DNA from: Pseudomonas sp. BGI-2
GTDB lineage: Bacteria; Pseudomonadota; Gammaproteobacteria; Pseudomonadales; Pseudomonadaceae
Direction: 5' to 3'
NCBI RefSeq assembly: GCF_004310295.1
Contig: NZ_SISB01000001.1
Span: 62,001 to 126,000, forward strand
DNA: 64,000 bases
How positions within the stretch are numbered: the stretch's first letter is position 1; every line of letters begins with the position of its first letter. Below, piece after piece: positions 1 through 10,333 of the stretch. Under the pieces are notes generated by a model that was not told the origin of the DNA, made no database searches, and saw only the letters and a list, made by a program, of their open reading frames with translations. Both the position numbers and the translations under genes were made by a program.

Positions 1-1296
1 CTGATCCTGCTGGCTGGCACCGGCAGGCACACCGTTCTGCCAACCTTTAATGCTCAAGGTCTGTTGCCAGGCACTGCGTTCGGCCGCGTCTTCGCTCTGA
101 CGCCGGATCAGCGCGTTGTCCGAGATGTCGTTGCTCCAGACATCGCTCTGCCCTGCCCCCAGATTGGCGTCGAAGCGCCCGAGCAATTGCCCCGGCCCAC
201 GCATCGCCCGTTCGAGGTTGGCCACGCCCCAGCCGACGCGGGTATTCGGTGCCTGGGTGATTGAACCGTCGAGTTGGGTGGCAGTGGTCAGCAGGGTTTC
301 GAGCGCCTGCTGGTTGGTCATGTACGGATAGCGTTCCATCACCAGCGCCAGGGCGCCGGTGGCATGCGGCGCGGACATGGACGTGCCGGACTTTATCGCA
401 TAACCGCCGTCGGGAATGGTGCTGTCGATCTTCGCGCCGGGGGTGGTGATGCACCAATACTTGGCGATCCCGCACTGGTTGTACTTCTGCTGGTTGCTTT
501 GATCCAGCCCCGACACCGCCAGCCAGTGACCTTCCAGGTCCGGCTGGAAATACGGCAAGGCCGAACGCACGCTGGCGTTGGGGTAACCGCTGTTGCCGGC
601 GCTGAACACGTTAATCACGCCGCGCCGGGAAACGCCCGCCGCCTCGTCGAGCCAGGTGCCTTTGTTCCAGTGCTGCGCGTAAGCGGCGTGCAGATCGCCG
701 AGGGTTCGGTAGCTGACATCCGGTGGCTGGCTGCCCCAACTGTTATTGATCGCCCGCACGCCAGCGTCGGCCAAGGCGTTATAGACCGCTTTGAAGTAGC
801 GCGGATCGGGATGGGGGCCGAACAGAAAACTGTCGTTCTTGTTGGTGTTGCCGACGTAGACCTGCGCGTTGTACGCCACACCGTGCATGCCGGTGCCATC
901 GCGGGAGGCGCCGATGGTGCCGGCGACGTGGGTGCCGTGGGAATCGTTGTTTGTGTTGAGGGTACCATCCACTTTGAACAGTGAACCGTCGACGTAACTG
1001 CCGCTGGCCAGCACCGCGTGGTAACGGTCGGTGGCGAATTCTGGATGGGCCGCATCGAAGCCTGAATCGAGCTCGCCTATTTTCACGCCTTTGCCAGTGA
1101 TGCCGGCGGCGTAGGCTTGGTCGGCCTGCATGCGGGCCAGTCCCCAGTCACGCTGGAATTCTGTGGTACGCCAACTGCCCGCATCACCCAGAGTGCCGGT
1201 TTCCTGATAAAGCGCCTGAGCCGAGCCGGGCACTACTGAAATCCAGAGCAACAACGTGCCGACCGACATCGGCTTGATCTGTACATCCATGTTCAT
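1..1296 (-). CDS. Subtilase-family autotransporter serine protease (3' end outside window)
   Basis: Reading leftwards from an ATG at 1296 gives 432 codons with no stop before the window edge. The start follows a GAGAAG ribosome site, and the first ~28 residues form a signal peptide ending in GSAQA. An S8 subtilase domain follows. The Asp motif is GELDSGFDAAHPEF, the His motif is NDSHGTHVAGT and the Ser motif is SGTSMSAPHATGA, so the catalytic triad is complete. Family members in Pseudomonas carry a C-terminal beta-barrel autotransporter domain, which would lie beyond the left edge. It is the next gene after aprF on the same strand, as in other P. fluorescens apr loci, where one or two such proteases follow the secretion genes. 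The passenger domain is certain; the barrel is inferred. Confidence 0.9.
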   Translation of the reverse strand, partial: MNMDVQIKPMSVGTLLLWISVVPGSAQALYQETGTLGDAGSWRTTEFQRDWGLARMQADQAYAAGITGKGVKIGELDSGFDAAHPEFATDRYHAVLASGSYVDGSLFKVDGTLNTNNDSHGTHVAGTIGASRDGTGMHGVAYNAQVYVGNTNKNDSFLFGPHPDPRYFKAVYNALADAGVRAINNSWGSQPPDVSYRTLGDLHAAYAQHWNKGTWLDEAAGVSRRGVINVFSAGNSGYPNASVRSALPYFQPDLEGHWLAVSGLDQSNQQKYNQCGIAKYWCITTPGAKIDSTIPDGGYAIKSGTSMSAPHATGALALVMERYPYMTNQQALETLLTTATQLDGSITQAPNTRVGWGVANLERAMRGPGQLLGRFDANLGAGQSDVWSNDISDNALIRRQSEDAAERSAWQQTLSIKGWQNGVPAGASQQDQ

Positions 1297-1395
1297 CACT
1301 TCTCGCTTTTTTGGCGTTTTTAGAATTCTGGTTGCCCATTAAGGGCCGCAATGAATCTGTAGCAGTTGGTAAAAATGTGGTGTTTCTTGAGGAAA

Positions 1396-2763
1396 TCATT
1401 GACTCCTTGGGCCCTGGCCGAATGCCTCATCCACCTTTGTCAGATCCTGCTCGCTCAAGGTCCCGGCGTAGTAATGCAACTTGGTCCAGGCCATCAGGTA
1501 GTCATACCTTGCCTGCGCCAGATCCCGGCGGGTGGTAAATAGTTGTTGTTCGGCATTCAACGCATCCAGGTTCACCCGCTCGCCACCCAAGATGCTTTGT
1601 TTGGTCGAGACCACCAGCGCTTCGGCCGATGTCAGGGCTTTCTGATAAGCCCGAAGTTTGTTCACACCCGACAGGCAGGCACTGAATTGCCGCCGCAACT
1701 CGATCAGGGTTTCCCGGGTCTTGCCATCCAGTTCGTACTCGGCCTGTTCCATGGTCCGGCTGGCCTGACGGGTCGACGCCGACACCCCGCCGCCGGCATA
1801 CAACGGCACGCTGACTTCAATGCCGATGGTGTTGGTGTCATAACGCTGGTTGTAGGTATTGCCGCTTTCCGATTCGTTCTGACGCACCGAAGCGTAGGCA
1901 CTGACTTTCGGCAGGTGCCCGGCGCGGTTGCGTTCGACTTCATAACGCGCAACTTCCACTGCCTGGCGCTGCGAGGCCAGGTTCGGGTTATTGGCCACGG
2001 CCATCTCGTGCCAGGAGTTGTAGTTGGCGGGCTGCAGGCTGAAGGTCTGGAAGTTCTGGTCCAGCGGCGCCAGGTCCGAGATGTCGACGGCCGGCACGCC
2101 AATCAGCGCGCCCAGTTCACGCAAGGACGCGTCCTGCTCGTTGCGCGCCTCGATTTCCTCGGCGGTCGCCAGTTCATAACGGGACTCGGCCTCGAGAATA
2201 TCGGTGCGCGTGCCCTCGCCCTGGCGGAACATCTGTTCGTTCTGCTGGAATTGCTGTTCGAAGGCTTTCTTCTTCGCCAGCGCGATGTCGATCTGATCCT
2301 GGGCGAACAGCGCATTGGTGTAGTTTTCCAGCACACGGACCAGCAGTTCCTGGCTTTTGCCGCGGAAGGCTTCGTCGGCAAACAACGACTGCGCCACGCC
2401 TTTGCGATAGGCCGCGTAGGCTTCGTAATCGAGCAACGGCTGTTGCAGGGTCAGGTTCGAGCCATAGCTGCTGTAGTTGCGGTCCTCAGTGAAGTCCGGA
2501 CGACCTTCATTGATTTGGGTCACCTTGGAGGTGTTCCGCCCCTTGTTGTAGGTGTAACCGATCCTGGGCAACAGCCCGGACCGGCCAATGATGCGGTTTT
2601 CCAGGCCGGCGTCCCGCTCCTTCATCGCCCCCAGGAACACCGGGTCATTGCGCAACGCTTGCTCGTAGATATCGAACGGCCCCATGGTGGCCATCACACT
2701 GTTGCACGTCAGCAACGCCAGGGTGGCGGCGAGCATTGAAAGCTTATTCATACAACCGAACAT
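1396..2763 (-). CDS. aprF: TolC-family outer membrane channel of the alkaline protease secretion system
   Basis: The 455-residue product has a signal peptide (hydrophobic stretch LSMLAATLALLTCNSVMA) and the two-repeat outer membrane efflux protein fold, with long Gln/Glu/Ala-rich helical stretches around residues 130-230 and 330-440. It is the outer membrane exit duct of a type I secretion system. It lies 2 nt after the aprE stop, so the two are translationally close. Two starts are possible: the ATG at 2763 with GAGG eight bases before it, or the ATG at 2751, which gives the more typical MNKLSML signal-peptide beginning. It is the last gene of the aprA-I-D-E-F run. Confidence 0.95.
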   Translation of the reverse strand: MFGCMNKLSMLAATLALLTCNSVMATMGPFDIYEQALRNDPVFLGAMKERDAGLENRIIGRSGLLPRIGYTYNKGRNTSKVTQINEGRPDFTEDRNYSSYGSNLTLQQPLLDYEAYAAYRKGVAQSLFADEAFRGKSQELLVRVLENYTNALFAQDQIDIALAKKKAFEQQFQQNEQMFRQGEGTRTDILEAESRYELATAEEIEARNEQDASLRELGALIGVPAVDISDLAPLDQNFQTFSLQPANYNSWHEMAVANNPNLASQRQAVEVARYEVERNRAGHLPKVSAYASVRQNESESGNTYNQRYDTNTIGIEVSVPLYAGGGVSASTRQASRTMEQAEYELDGKTRETLIELRRQFSACLSGVNKLRAYQKALTSAEALVVSTKQSILGGERVNLDALNAEQQLFTTRRDLAQARYDYLMAWTKLHYYAGTLSEQDLTKVDEAFGQGPRSQ

Positions 2764-2765
2764 CC

Positions 2766-4115
2766 TTATTCCTCGGTCAATGCGGAGCCTGCCCGGTCGA
2801 GCAGCGGTTTGAACAAATAGTTGAGGAGTGAACGTTCACCGGTCCGCACGAACATTTCCGCCGGCATGCCGGGCTTGATCACCAGGCCGTTGAGTTTTTC
2901 CATCGCCTGGTCGCTGACGCTGCTGCGCAGCACGTAGTACGGCGCGCCGGTTTTCTCGTCGATCATCTGGTCGGCGGAGATCAGGCTGACTTCGCCGGGC
3001 ACGCGCGGTGTACGGCTCTGGTTGAACGCCGTGAACAAAATGTCCACGGGCAAGTGGGTGCCGACCTTGTCGATCAGGTTGATCGGCAGGTGCCCTTCCA
3101 CTTCCAGGCGAGTGCCTTGAGGCACGATCTCCAGCAAGGTTTCGCCCTGGCGGACCACCGCCCCTTCGGTGTGAACCCCAAGGTTGACCGCGATGCCGTC
3201 GGCGGTGGCGATGATTTCGCTGTGTTGCAGATCGAACCCGGCGGAGGTCAGTTGCTCTTCCAGCGTCACGCTTTTGAGTTGCGCGTCGGCCAGTTGCGTG
3301 CGGACTTCCTTCTGGTATTCCTCGATGTGCTGTTGCAGCTTCAGGCGCGACTCAAGAATGCCCTGTTCGACCCGGCCGCTTTCACCGCTGTTTTCCGCCA
3401 ATTGTTGCTGCACCTGCGACAGTTGCCGCTGGAACTCCATCAAGCGGTTGCGCGGGATGTAGCCGTTGTCCGCCAGTGGCTGGAGATTACTCAGTTGTTG
3501 TTGCAGCGAACTGGCCTGAGCCGTCAGGTCCGTCCGCGCGCGGCGCATGCCCGCCAATTGCGCGCTGGCGCCTTCAATGCTGGCGCGCAAGCCGGCCTGC
3601 TCGCGGGAAAACGCTTCGCGGCGGCTGCTGAACAATTGCCGCTGGCCTTCGAGCACCAGCGCCAAGCGTGGGTCGGGATCGTTGCTCAGTTCAGCGGGGA
3701 AATTCACCTGCTTGAGGTTGTCCCGTTCACTCTGCCAGCGCGCCAGGCTGGCCCAGGCCATGCGGTATTGCGCTTGCAGCGATTGCACGTCGGCCGCGAC
3801 CTGGGTCTGGTCGAGCTGGAACAACGGCTGGCCCTGCTTCACCACTTGACCCTCGCGCACCAGAATCCGGCTGACCACGCCGTTGCTCATCGATTGCACG
3901 GCTTTGCGCTTGCCGGAAACCACGACCGTGCCTTGCACCGGAATGCCTTGATCGAGTGGCGCCAGGCTGGCCCAGGTGAAGAAACTGCCGGCGCCGACGA
4001 TCGCCAGAATCCAGCCCATGCGGGCGAAGAAACGCGCATCACGCTCGGGGCGTTCGGCGATATAATCGTGCTCCATCGTCGCTTCGTTTTCAGTGTTCAT
4101 GCGAGCGCTGCTCAT
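2766..4115 (-). CDS. aprE: HlyD/PrtE-family membrane fusion protein for type I secretion
   Basis: The 449-residue adaptor bridges the inner membrane ABC exporter and the outer membrane channel. A short cytoplasmic N-terminus is followed by one transmembrane segment (about residues 33-51). Then come a biotinyl-lipoyl-like segment (VPVQGTVVVSGKRKAVQS), a long coiled coil rich in Gln and Glu (about residues 120-290), and a beta-barrel C-terminal part with the HlyD-type motif ADGIAVNLGVHTEGAVVRQGE. The ATG overlaps the aprD stop by four bases (ATGA), which indicates translational coupling. Confidence 0.95.
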   Translation of the reverse strand: MSSARMNTENEATMEHDYIAERPERDARFFARMGWILAIVGAGSFFTWASLAPLDQGIPVQGTVVVSGKRKAVQSMSNGVVSRILVREGQVVKQGQPLFQLDQTQVAADVQSLQAQYRMAWASLARWQSERDNLKQVNFPAELSNDPDPRLALVLEGQRQLFSSRREAFSREQAGLRASIEGASAQLAGMRRARTDLTAQASSLQQQLSNLQPLADNGYIPRNRLMEFQRQLSQVQQQLAENSGESGRVEQGILESRLKLQQHIEEYQKEVRTQLADAQLKSVTLEEQLTSAGFDLQHSEIIATADGIAVNLGVHTEGAVVRQGETLLEIVPQGTRLEVEGHLPINLIDKVGTHLPVDILFTAFNQSRTPRVPGEVSLISADQMIDEKTGAPYYVLRSSVSDQAMEKLNGLVIKPGMPAEMFVRTGERSLLNYLFKPLLDRAGSALTEE

Positions 4116-5899
4116 ACACCCGAATTCCTTGTCGTGGGCTGATACTGGCGACTCATGCTGAGCCCGCCCGGTGCTTGCGGCGTTTTTTCACGTTGCTGTT
4201 CCTGGGCGCCTGACGGGTTACCGGCAAGCGCCTTGAGCACTTCCTGGCTTGGGCCGAAAGCCTGCAAGCGACCGTCGTTGAGCACCAGCAATTTGTCGGC
4301 CTGGGCCAGCGCCGAGGAACGATGGGTCACCAGAATCACACTGGTGCCCTGGGCTTTCATGTGCGCGATGGCGCTGGCCAGCGCCGCTTCGCCCACGGTA
4401 TCGAGGTTGGAATTGGGTTCATCCAGCACCACCAGGCTCGGGTTGCCGTACAGCGCGCGGGCCAATGCCACTCGTTGCTTCTGGCCGCCGGACAAGCCGC
4501 TGCCGTCCTCGCCCAGCACCGTGTCGTAGCCTTGCGGCATGCGCAGGATCAATTCATGGACGCCTGCCTGTTGCGCGGCTTCGACGACTTTTTGCGGGTC
4601 GGCCTCGCGAAACCGGGCGATGTTTTCGGCGATGCTGCCGCTGAACAATTCGATGTCCTGGGGCAGGTAACCGATGTACGGACCGAGGTCGTCGCGGTTC
4701 CAGCGATGGATGTCCGCGCCATCGAGCCGGACGGTGCCGCCGAGGGTTGGCCAGACGCCGACCAGCACCCGGGCCAGGGTCGACTTGCCGGAGCCGGAGG
4801 CGCCAAGCACGCCCAACACTTCGCCGGCACCCAGGCTGAAATTGACCAGGTGCAGGGTCGCCGCACGTTGCCCCGGTGGACCGGCGCTGACTTGTTCGAA
4901 GGTGATCTGGCCTTTCGGCGCCGGCAGCGTCATGGCCTCGTCACTCGGAGGAAAGGCTTGCAGCAGCGAATCCAGACGACGGTAAGCGAGCTTGGCGCCG
5001 CTCCACTGTTTCCAGACCGCGATCAACTGATCGATGGGGCTCAGGACCCGGCCCATCAGAATGGAACCGGCGATCATCATCCCGGCGGTCATGTCGCCCT
5101 TGATCACCATCAACGCGCCCAGCCCCAGGACCAGGGATTGCAGGCACAGACGCAAGGTTTTGCTCAGGGAACTGATGATGGCACCGGTGTCGCTGGCCTG
5201 ATTCTGCAGGCCGAGGAAACGCGAATGCACCTGGAACCAGCGCTTGCGCAACACCCCGAGCATGCCCATCGCCTGAATGGTTTCGGCGTTGTGCAAGTGA
5301 CTGGTGGCCAGTTGGCTGGACTTCTGGGAAAACCCGGCGGCTTCGCCCAAGGGTTTTTTGGTCATCGCCTCGTTGAGGCAAGCGAGGCCAATCAGCACCA
5401 ATGCGCCTACGGTCGCAAACACGCCCAGCCAGACATTGAACAGGTAAATCACGAAAAGGTAGACCGGAAACCACGGCGCATCGAAGAACGCGAACAGCGC
5501 CGGACCGGTGACGAATTGGCGAATGTGGGTCAGGTCCCCGAGGGACTGCCCGGCGTTGCCCTCGCCCTTGAGCAGGTTGCGCTCGAACGCGGCCTGATAC
5601 ACCCGCAGGTTGAAACGGCGCTCCAGTTGGCTGCCGATGCGGATGACGATGAAGCTGCGCACAATCTCGAGCAAACCGATAAAGGCGAAAAATCCGACCA
5701 CCATCAGCGACAACATGGCCAGGGTGGTTTCGTTTTGCGAAGACAGCACCCGGTCGTAGACCTGGAGCATGTAAATCGACGGGACCAGCATCAGCACGTT
5801 AATTAACGCAGTGAAACAACCGACGCTGATCAGGATGCTTTTATAGTCACCCAATGCCTTGAATAACGGTGCGGTGGCCGGGCTCTTTGCCATCTTCAT
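4112..5899 (-). CDS. aprD: Type I secretion system permease/ATPase (ABC exporter)
   Basis: The 595-residue half-transporter energises export of AprA. Residues ~20-300 are the six-helix ABC transmembrane domain. The nucleotide-binding domain has Walker A GASGSGKST at 366-374, the signature LSGGQKQR at 469-476 and Walker B VVLDEPN near 490. There is no N-terminal C39-like domain, which fits exporters of RTX proteases with uncleaved C-terminal signals. The ATG at 5899 is preceded by AGGAAG at proper spacing. A 174-bp gap separates it from aprI; I see no clear terminator in it. Confidence 0.96.
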   Translation of the reverse strand: MKMAKSPATAPLFKALGDYKSILISVGCFTALINVLMLVPSIYMLQVYDRVLSSQNETTLAMLSLMVVGFFAFIGLLEIVRSFIVIRIGSQLERRFNLRVYQAAFERNLLKGEGNAGQSLGDLTHIRQFVTGPALFAFFDAPWFPVYLFVIYLFNVWLGVFATVGALVLIGLACLNEAMTKKPLGEAAGFSQKSSQLATSHLHNAETIQAMGMLGVLRKRWFQVHSRFLGLQNQASDTGAIISSLSKTLRLCLQSLVLGLGALMVIKGDMTAGMMIAGSILMGRVLSPIDQLIAVWKQWSGAKLAYRRLDSLLQAFPPSDEAMTLPAPKGQITFEQVSAGPPGQRAATLHLVNFSLGAGEVLGVLGASGSGKSTLARVLVGVWPTLGGTVRLDGADIHRWNRDDLGPYIGYLPQDIELFSGSIAENIARFREADPQKVVEAAQQAGVHELILRMPQGYDTVLGEDGSGLSGGQKQRVALARALYGNPSLVVLDEPNSNLDTVGEAALASAIAHMKAQGTSVILVTHRSSALAQADKLLVLNDGRLQAFGPSQEVLKALAGNPSGAQEQQREKTPQAPGGLSMSRQYQPTTRNSGV

Positions 5900-6073
5900 G
5901 GGTTCTTCCTGAGGTGTTATTCCTCGTCATACCTGACGAAGTTTCCATTAACTGTCCGCGCAGAGGCGGATATAGGTTTGGCGCACTAGCGCTTACAAAC
6001 CAATAACAACTTTTAATCTGGTTTGGTGCTTATAACGATAATGACCGTCACTCTTTTAGCCGCGGCCTGTTAA

Positions 6074-6499
6074 TTACTGCTTCTGGCGCACAAGTGTTAT
6101 GACCAGGGTGGATTTCAATGCGGCTTTATAAGAGCCATCACGCTGGCGGCTGAGAAACAGAATCTTCGAACCTTCGTTGCCGGTAATCGCAATGCCGTCC
6201 GGTTCCGGGAACCAACCGATAGCGGTTTCGCCGTTCAGCCAGGCGCTGAAGCAACTGGCGCCCTCACCCAGTGTTTGGGTTTGTTGAAAGTCGATGACGC
6301 ATACATTGGACGGTTTGTCCTGCAACGCTTGAGACTCTGGCGAGTCGTCTTTGGCGCTCAGGGTCGCCTGCCATTTGCCGGCCAGTTCCGAGGGATCTGC
6401 TAATTTCAGGCTGCTCGCCATGGCTGTCTCTCCAAAAAAAATCATCAACGTCGCCAGGAACCACGCGGTTGTTCGGTGGGTAAAAGCGTTTTGAACCAT
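6074..6499 (-). CDS. aprI: Periplasmic inhibitor of alkaline metalloprotease
   Basis: This is a small protein of the Inh/AprI family, beta-barrel proteins that bind the active site of serralysins and protect the periplasm. I set the start at the ATG at 6499 (MVQNAFTHR...), which has GGAG upstream and gives a clean signal peptide ending in GETAMA; a longer frame to 6556 adds a polar, unlikely N-terminus. The mature part begins SSLKLADPSELAGKW. The two cysteines expected for the disulfide are in NVCVID and GASCFSAW. It sits between aprA and aprD, as in other fluorescent pseudomonads. Confidence 0.93.
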   Translation of the reverse strand: MVQNAFTHRTTAWFLATLMIFFGETAMASSLKLADPSELAGKWQATLSAKDDSPESQALQDKPSNVCVIDFQQTQTLGEGASCFSAWLNGETAIGWFPEPDGIAITGNEGSKILFLSRQRDGSYKAALKSTLVITLVRQKQ

Positions 6500-6534
6500 C
6501 GCTTGTTCTACTCCGGCTTGCGGCCTTTGGCACA

Positions 6535-6560
6535 GAGGGCGGCGCATCGGCGCCACCCTC
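6535..6560 (-). other. Intercistronic hairpin between aprA and aprI
   Basis: An 11-bp stem (GAGGGTGGCGC paired with GCGCCGCCCTC, one G-U pair) with a 4-base loop lies between the aprA stop and the aprI start. No T-run follows on the minus strand, so it is not a canonical terminator. A role as 3' stabiliser or attenuator that lowers aprI-D-E-F expression relative to aprA is inferred from position only. Confidence 0.55.
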
Positions 6561-6574
6561 CTTGTCGCTTTACA

Positions 6575-8032
6575 TCACGCAGCAATGTCCGAGAACGCCG
6601 CCTGGCCAACGGTGCTGACCAGGAAATCAGCCACGCCGTGCCCGGAGAAGTCCACCGACAACTGGCTGTTACCGCCAGAAGAGGTCAACACTGCATCGCC
6701 TGCCGCACCGGTGAACGAACTCACGAAGTGCAGGCCCGCGCCTTTGGTGATGGCGGTCAGGTCAATCTTGTCCAGGCCGCTGACAAAATCGAGGATCTGA
6801 TCGGCTACACCCGGCTTGGAATCGCTGCTGGCCGCGAACACAAAGGTGTCCGAGCCAGTACCGCCCCACAGCTTGTCCGCACCGCCCGCGCCGAAGAGGA
6901 TGTCGTTGCCGGCACCGCCCTTCAGTTCGTTCGATACGCTGTTACCGATCAACAGGTCATTGCCCGAACCGCCATTCGCGTTCTCGACAGTGACGCCTTT
7001 AGCAATGGACACGTTGCCTACCAAGCCACCAACGTCGGAGAACGAGGCCTCATTGAGGTTGATCTTCTGGTTTTGGGTAAAACCGGAGAAGTCCAGCGTG
7101 TCCTTGCCACCCGCATCCCACACCGAGAACACAACCTTGTCCGACGACGAAGACGCGCTCAGGAAATCGCGACCGGCGTTGGAATTGAAACCGTAGGTGG
7201 TGTCTCCGGTGCGGGTGGTGGTATTGGCACCGTAGAGCTTCTGGATCGCTGCAATGTCGTCCAGCAGCGGGCCGGACGCATAGGCTTCGACGCCGGCCTT
7301 GCTGAAGTTCTGGTCGGTATTGCTTTCACTCCAGTAGCTCATGAGGCTGTAACCGCGGGTGTCTTCCGCGTAGGTTGCGTCATTGTAGGTCGGCGCGCCC
7401 TCACCGGCGTTGTAGTCGCCGGGGTGGGCCAGGCCCAGGCTGTGACCGATTTCGTGAGTCAGGGTTTGACGACCGTAGTTGTTCAGGTCCGGTGTCTTGT
7501 TTGGCGTGTAGCTGCTGTTGGTCAGGTACCAGGAAGTACCGTCATAACCAGCACCGGTGCCAGGCAGGTAGGCGAATGCCGCTGCGCCGTCCTGGCCGCC
7601 GCTGTAGTTGCCGAAGGTCATGTGACCGTCGCCGCCCGTGGCCTTATCGGTGAACGTGACTTTGGCCACATCGGCCCAGGATTGCATGGCGAGCACGGCC
7701 TGGGCTTTCTGTTGTGCGCTGAACTGACTGAAGCCGGTAATCCCGTGCTTGTTCATGGTGCTCGACGACGCCGAGGTCAGGAACGTGTAGGTGAGTTCGA
7801 TTTTGCCGCTGCCGTCCTTGTCCTGGTAGGCAGCGCCGTCACGCAGCAATTGGGTCGCTGCCTCGTCGACGGAGAAGGAGGGTTTGCCATTGACCGTGAG
7901 ATTGCCACCCCGGTCATACTGATGGCTGAAGCTGTCGATCTGGTTGTACGCAGAACTGGGCGCAGCCAATGCTTGCAATGGCGAAAAGGCCTGTTCGGCA
8001 AGATCAATAGCGTTATTTTTAACTTTCGACAT
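6575..8032 (-). CDS. aprA: Serralysin-family alkaline zinc metalloprotease (RTX)
   Basis: The 485-residue secreted protease starts at the ATG at 8032, which follows AGGAAG; the longer frame to 8140 has no matching family sequence. There is no Sec signal. The catalytic domain carries [11 protein letters not shown] at residues 193-203 and the Met-turn SLMSYW near 229-234, which define the M10B group. RTX calcium-binding nonapeptides follow at about residues 340-395 ([30 protein letters not shown]). The C-terminal ~50 residues form the uncleaved type I secretion signal, read by AprDEF encoded just downstream. In related strains aprA is under Gac/Rsm control; here the GGA in the ribosome site (CAAGGAAGTG) could serve as an RsmA/RsmE contact, which is inference. 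Confidence 0.97.
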   Translation of the reverse strand: MSKVKNNAIDLAEQAFSPLQALAAPSSAYNQIDSFSHQYDRGGNLTVNGKPSFSVDEAATQLLRDGAAYQDKDGSGKIELTYTFLTSASSSTMNKHGITGFSQFSAQQKAQAVLAMQSWADVAKVTFTDKATGGDGHMTFGNYSGGQDGAAAFAYLPGTGAGYDGTSWYLTNSSYTPNKTPDLNNYGRQTLTHEIGHSLGLAHPGDYNAGEGAPTYNDATYAEDTRGYSLMSYWSESNTDQNFSKAGVEAYASGPLLDDIAAIQKLYGANTTTRTGDTTYGFNSNAGRDFLSASSSSDKVVFSVWDAGGKDTLDFSGFTQNQKINLNEASFSDVGGLVGNVSIAKGVTVENANGGSGNDLLIGNSVSNELKGGAGNDILFGAGGADKLWGGTGSDTFVFAASSDSKPGVADQILDFVSGLDKIDLTAITKGAGLHFVSSFTGAAGDAVLTSSGGNSQLSVDFSGHGVADFLVSTVGQAAFSDIAA

Positions 8033-8412
8033 AAACACACTTCCTTGTTTAGCAATGGAACAGTTTTTGTCTGATAGCGACAATCTCTGGCGAGATCGTC
8101 CTATCACTCGCCCAATGAAGGCGAAAGAAAGCTGACACAATTCGAAATCAAACGTCTACATTTTTTTTGACGTCAAATTGTGCAACTCCAGCAAGTACCC
8201 GAAAACAATGCCTGCGCTGTCGAAATATAGTTTCAAGTTGAGGGTTTCGGACTAATTGTCTGACAATTGCGTATTTAAATATTAAATAGAGGTAAGTTGT
8301 ATTTTGTCGAAGGCGTCTCGTTTTTTCGGACTTATTAGTATGAGTGCCATTGGATTGACATCGCGCCGACCGGCTCGATGAACCGGTCGCCACGAACAGA
8401 GACTTTTCTTAA
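8033..8412. promoter_or_regulatory. Upstream region of aprA with palindromic operator candidate
   Basis: This 380-bp AT-rich gap carries no convincing gene. It must hold the aprA promoter on the minus strand. At 8254-8268 there is a perfect 15-bp inverted repeat, AATTGTC-T-GACAATT, about 220 bp before the aprA start, next to the AT tract at 8270-8300. At 8367-8389 a second inverted repeat (CGACCGG, 9-base loop, CCGGTCG) lies just after the upstream remnant gene and may be a weak transcription end. I could not fix -35 and -10 boxes with confidence. Confidence 0.5.
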
Positions 8413-8781
8413 TCATGAAATATCGAAGGTGACGATTACTGCATATCGGGATTGCGTAAGAGATTTCGTTTCGAAGACAAGACGTCCGCTTGCCGCGAGC
8501 GCTGGATAGCCATTGTTGAGCTGAGCCGTGCCAATTGCGGCTTGCCAATACCACGTGCTGGGGTTGCCGCAGTCATATTTGAGGTAGGTAAGGAGCTTCA
8601 CCGCAGCGTGATCGAACTCATATTTACCGCTGTCTTCATTTTTTGTATTAAAGGTAACCGCAATGCCCACGTCTTTACCCGGGGACTCGGGATACTTGAA
8701 TATCCCGTATATGCGCAGGGTACCGTGCTGATGATCAAGGAAAACCGCTTCGGTCGTGAACTGGCAGCGCGGATTTTGCTG
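8413..8781 (-). pseudogene. Coding remnant without start codon, directly after the potF-like stop
   Basis: On the minus strand, 122 codons run in the same frame as the preceding solute-binding protein, starting immediately after its TGA and ending at TGA 8413-8415. Codon choice is clearly coding-like, and the translation looks like a small beta-rich domain (LRIYGIFKYPESPGKDVGIA, KLLTYLKYDCGNPSTWYWQA, ending in RYAVIVTFDIS). There is no ATG; the only ordinary start is a GTG at 8670 with a poor ribosome site, which would give 85 residues and cut the domain. The family is not recognised. It is either the 3' part of a gene that lost its 5' end or a readthrough extension. Confidence that it was selected as protein is fairly high; its function is unknown. 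Confidence 0.55.
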
Positions 8782-9897
<1,116 letters not shown>

Positions 9898-9918
9898 TTA
9901 TTGGAGGGCTGGCAGGCA

Positions 9919-9962
9919 ATCAAAGGATCAAAAATCAAAAATCAAAAATCAAAAAATCAAAA
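9919..9962. repeat. Short tandem repeat of ATCAAAA units
   Basis: Six near-identical 7-8 base units occur in a row: ATCAAAGG, three ATCAAAA, ATCAAAAA, ATCAAAA. The array covers the last codons and the TGA stop of the cupin gene on the minus strand and the start of the gap before the potF-like gene. Changes in unit number would alter only the C-terminal tail of the cupin and the intergenic spacing. Confidence 0.85.
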
Positions 9963-10290
9963 CGTAGGTTTTGCGCACGGTTTCCTGGATGTCCCAGATG
10001 CCGAGGCTATTGGCCGGCAACATCAGTGCATCGCCGGCTTCGATGTAGAGTGTTTCACCGACGTCCGGGGTGAAGGTGCAGCGGCCCTGGATGAAGTGAC
10101 AAAATTCCTGCGCAACGATCTGCCGGCGCCAGCGGCCGGGCGTGCATTCCCAGACGCCGGTTTCGACGCCATCGTCGCGCTCGACGCTGGTGGTCGAAGC
10201 CACCGCCACCGGCGTTCCCAGCGGCACGGCGACGGGGTTCGACTCCTCCAGTTCCAATGCTGCGGTGTTCTTGAATTGCGTGATGCCCAT
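9949..10290 (-). CDS. Cupin-fold protein (EutQ-like / DUF861 type)
   Basis: The 113-residue single-domain cupin is recognised by the stretch TGVWECTPGRWRRQIVAQEFCHFIQGRCTFTPDVGE followed by YIEAGDALMLPANSLGIWDIQETVRKTYVLIF, as in small cupin_3 proteins found beside polyamine and amino-acid oxidases. One of the usual metal-ligand positions is the His of EFCHFI; the set is incomplete, as in many members of this group. Its role may be isomerase-like or accessory to the adjacent FAD oxidase; this is inferred from co-directional clustering. The start ATG at 10290 has AGGTA upstream. Confidence 0.8.
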   Translation of the reverse strand: MGITQFKNTAALELEESNPVAVPLGTPVAVASTTSVERDDGVETGVWECTPGRWRRQIVAQEFCHFIQGRCTFTPDVGETLYIEAGDALMLPANSLGIWDIQETVRKTYVLIF

Positions 10291-10333
10291 GGGAGTACCT
10301 GTCGATTGAGCCTATAGATGAAGAGCGCGCCGT

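Noticed and set aside
9919..9962. Possible CRISPR-like repeat
   Set aside because: The units are 7-8 bases with no spacers; it is a simple tandem repeat.
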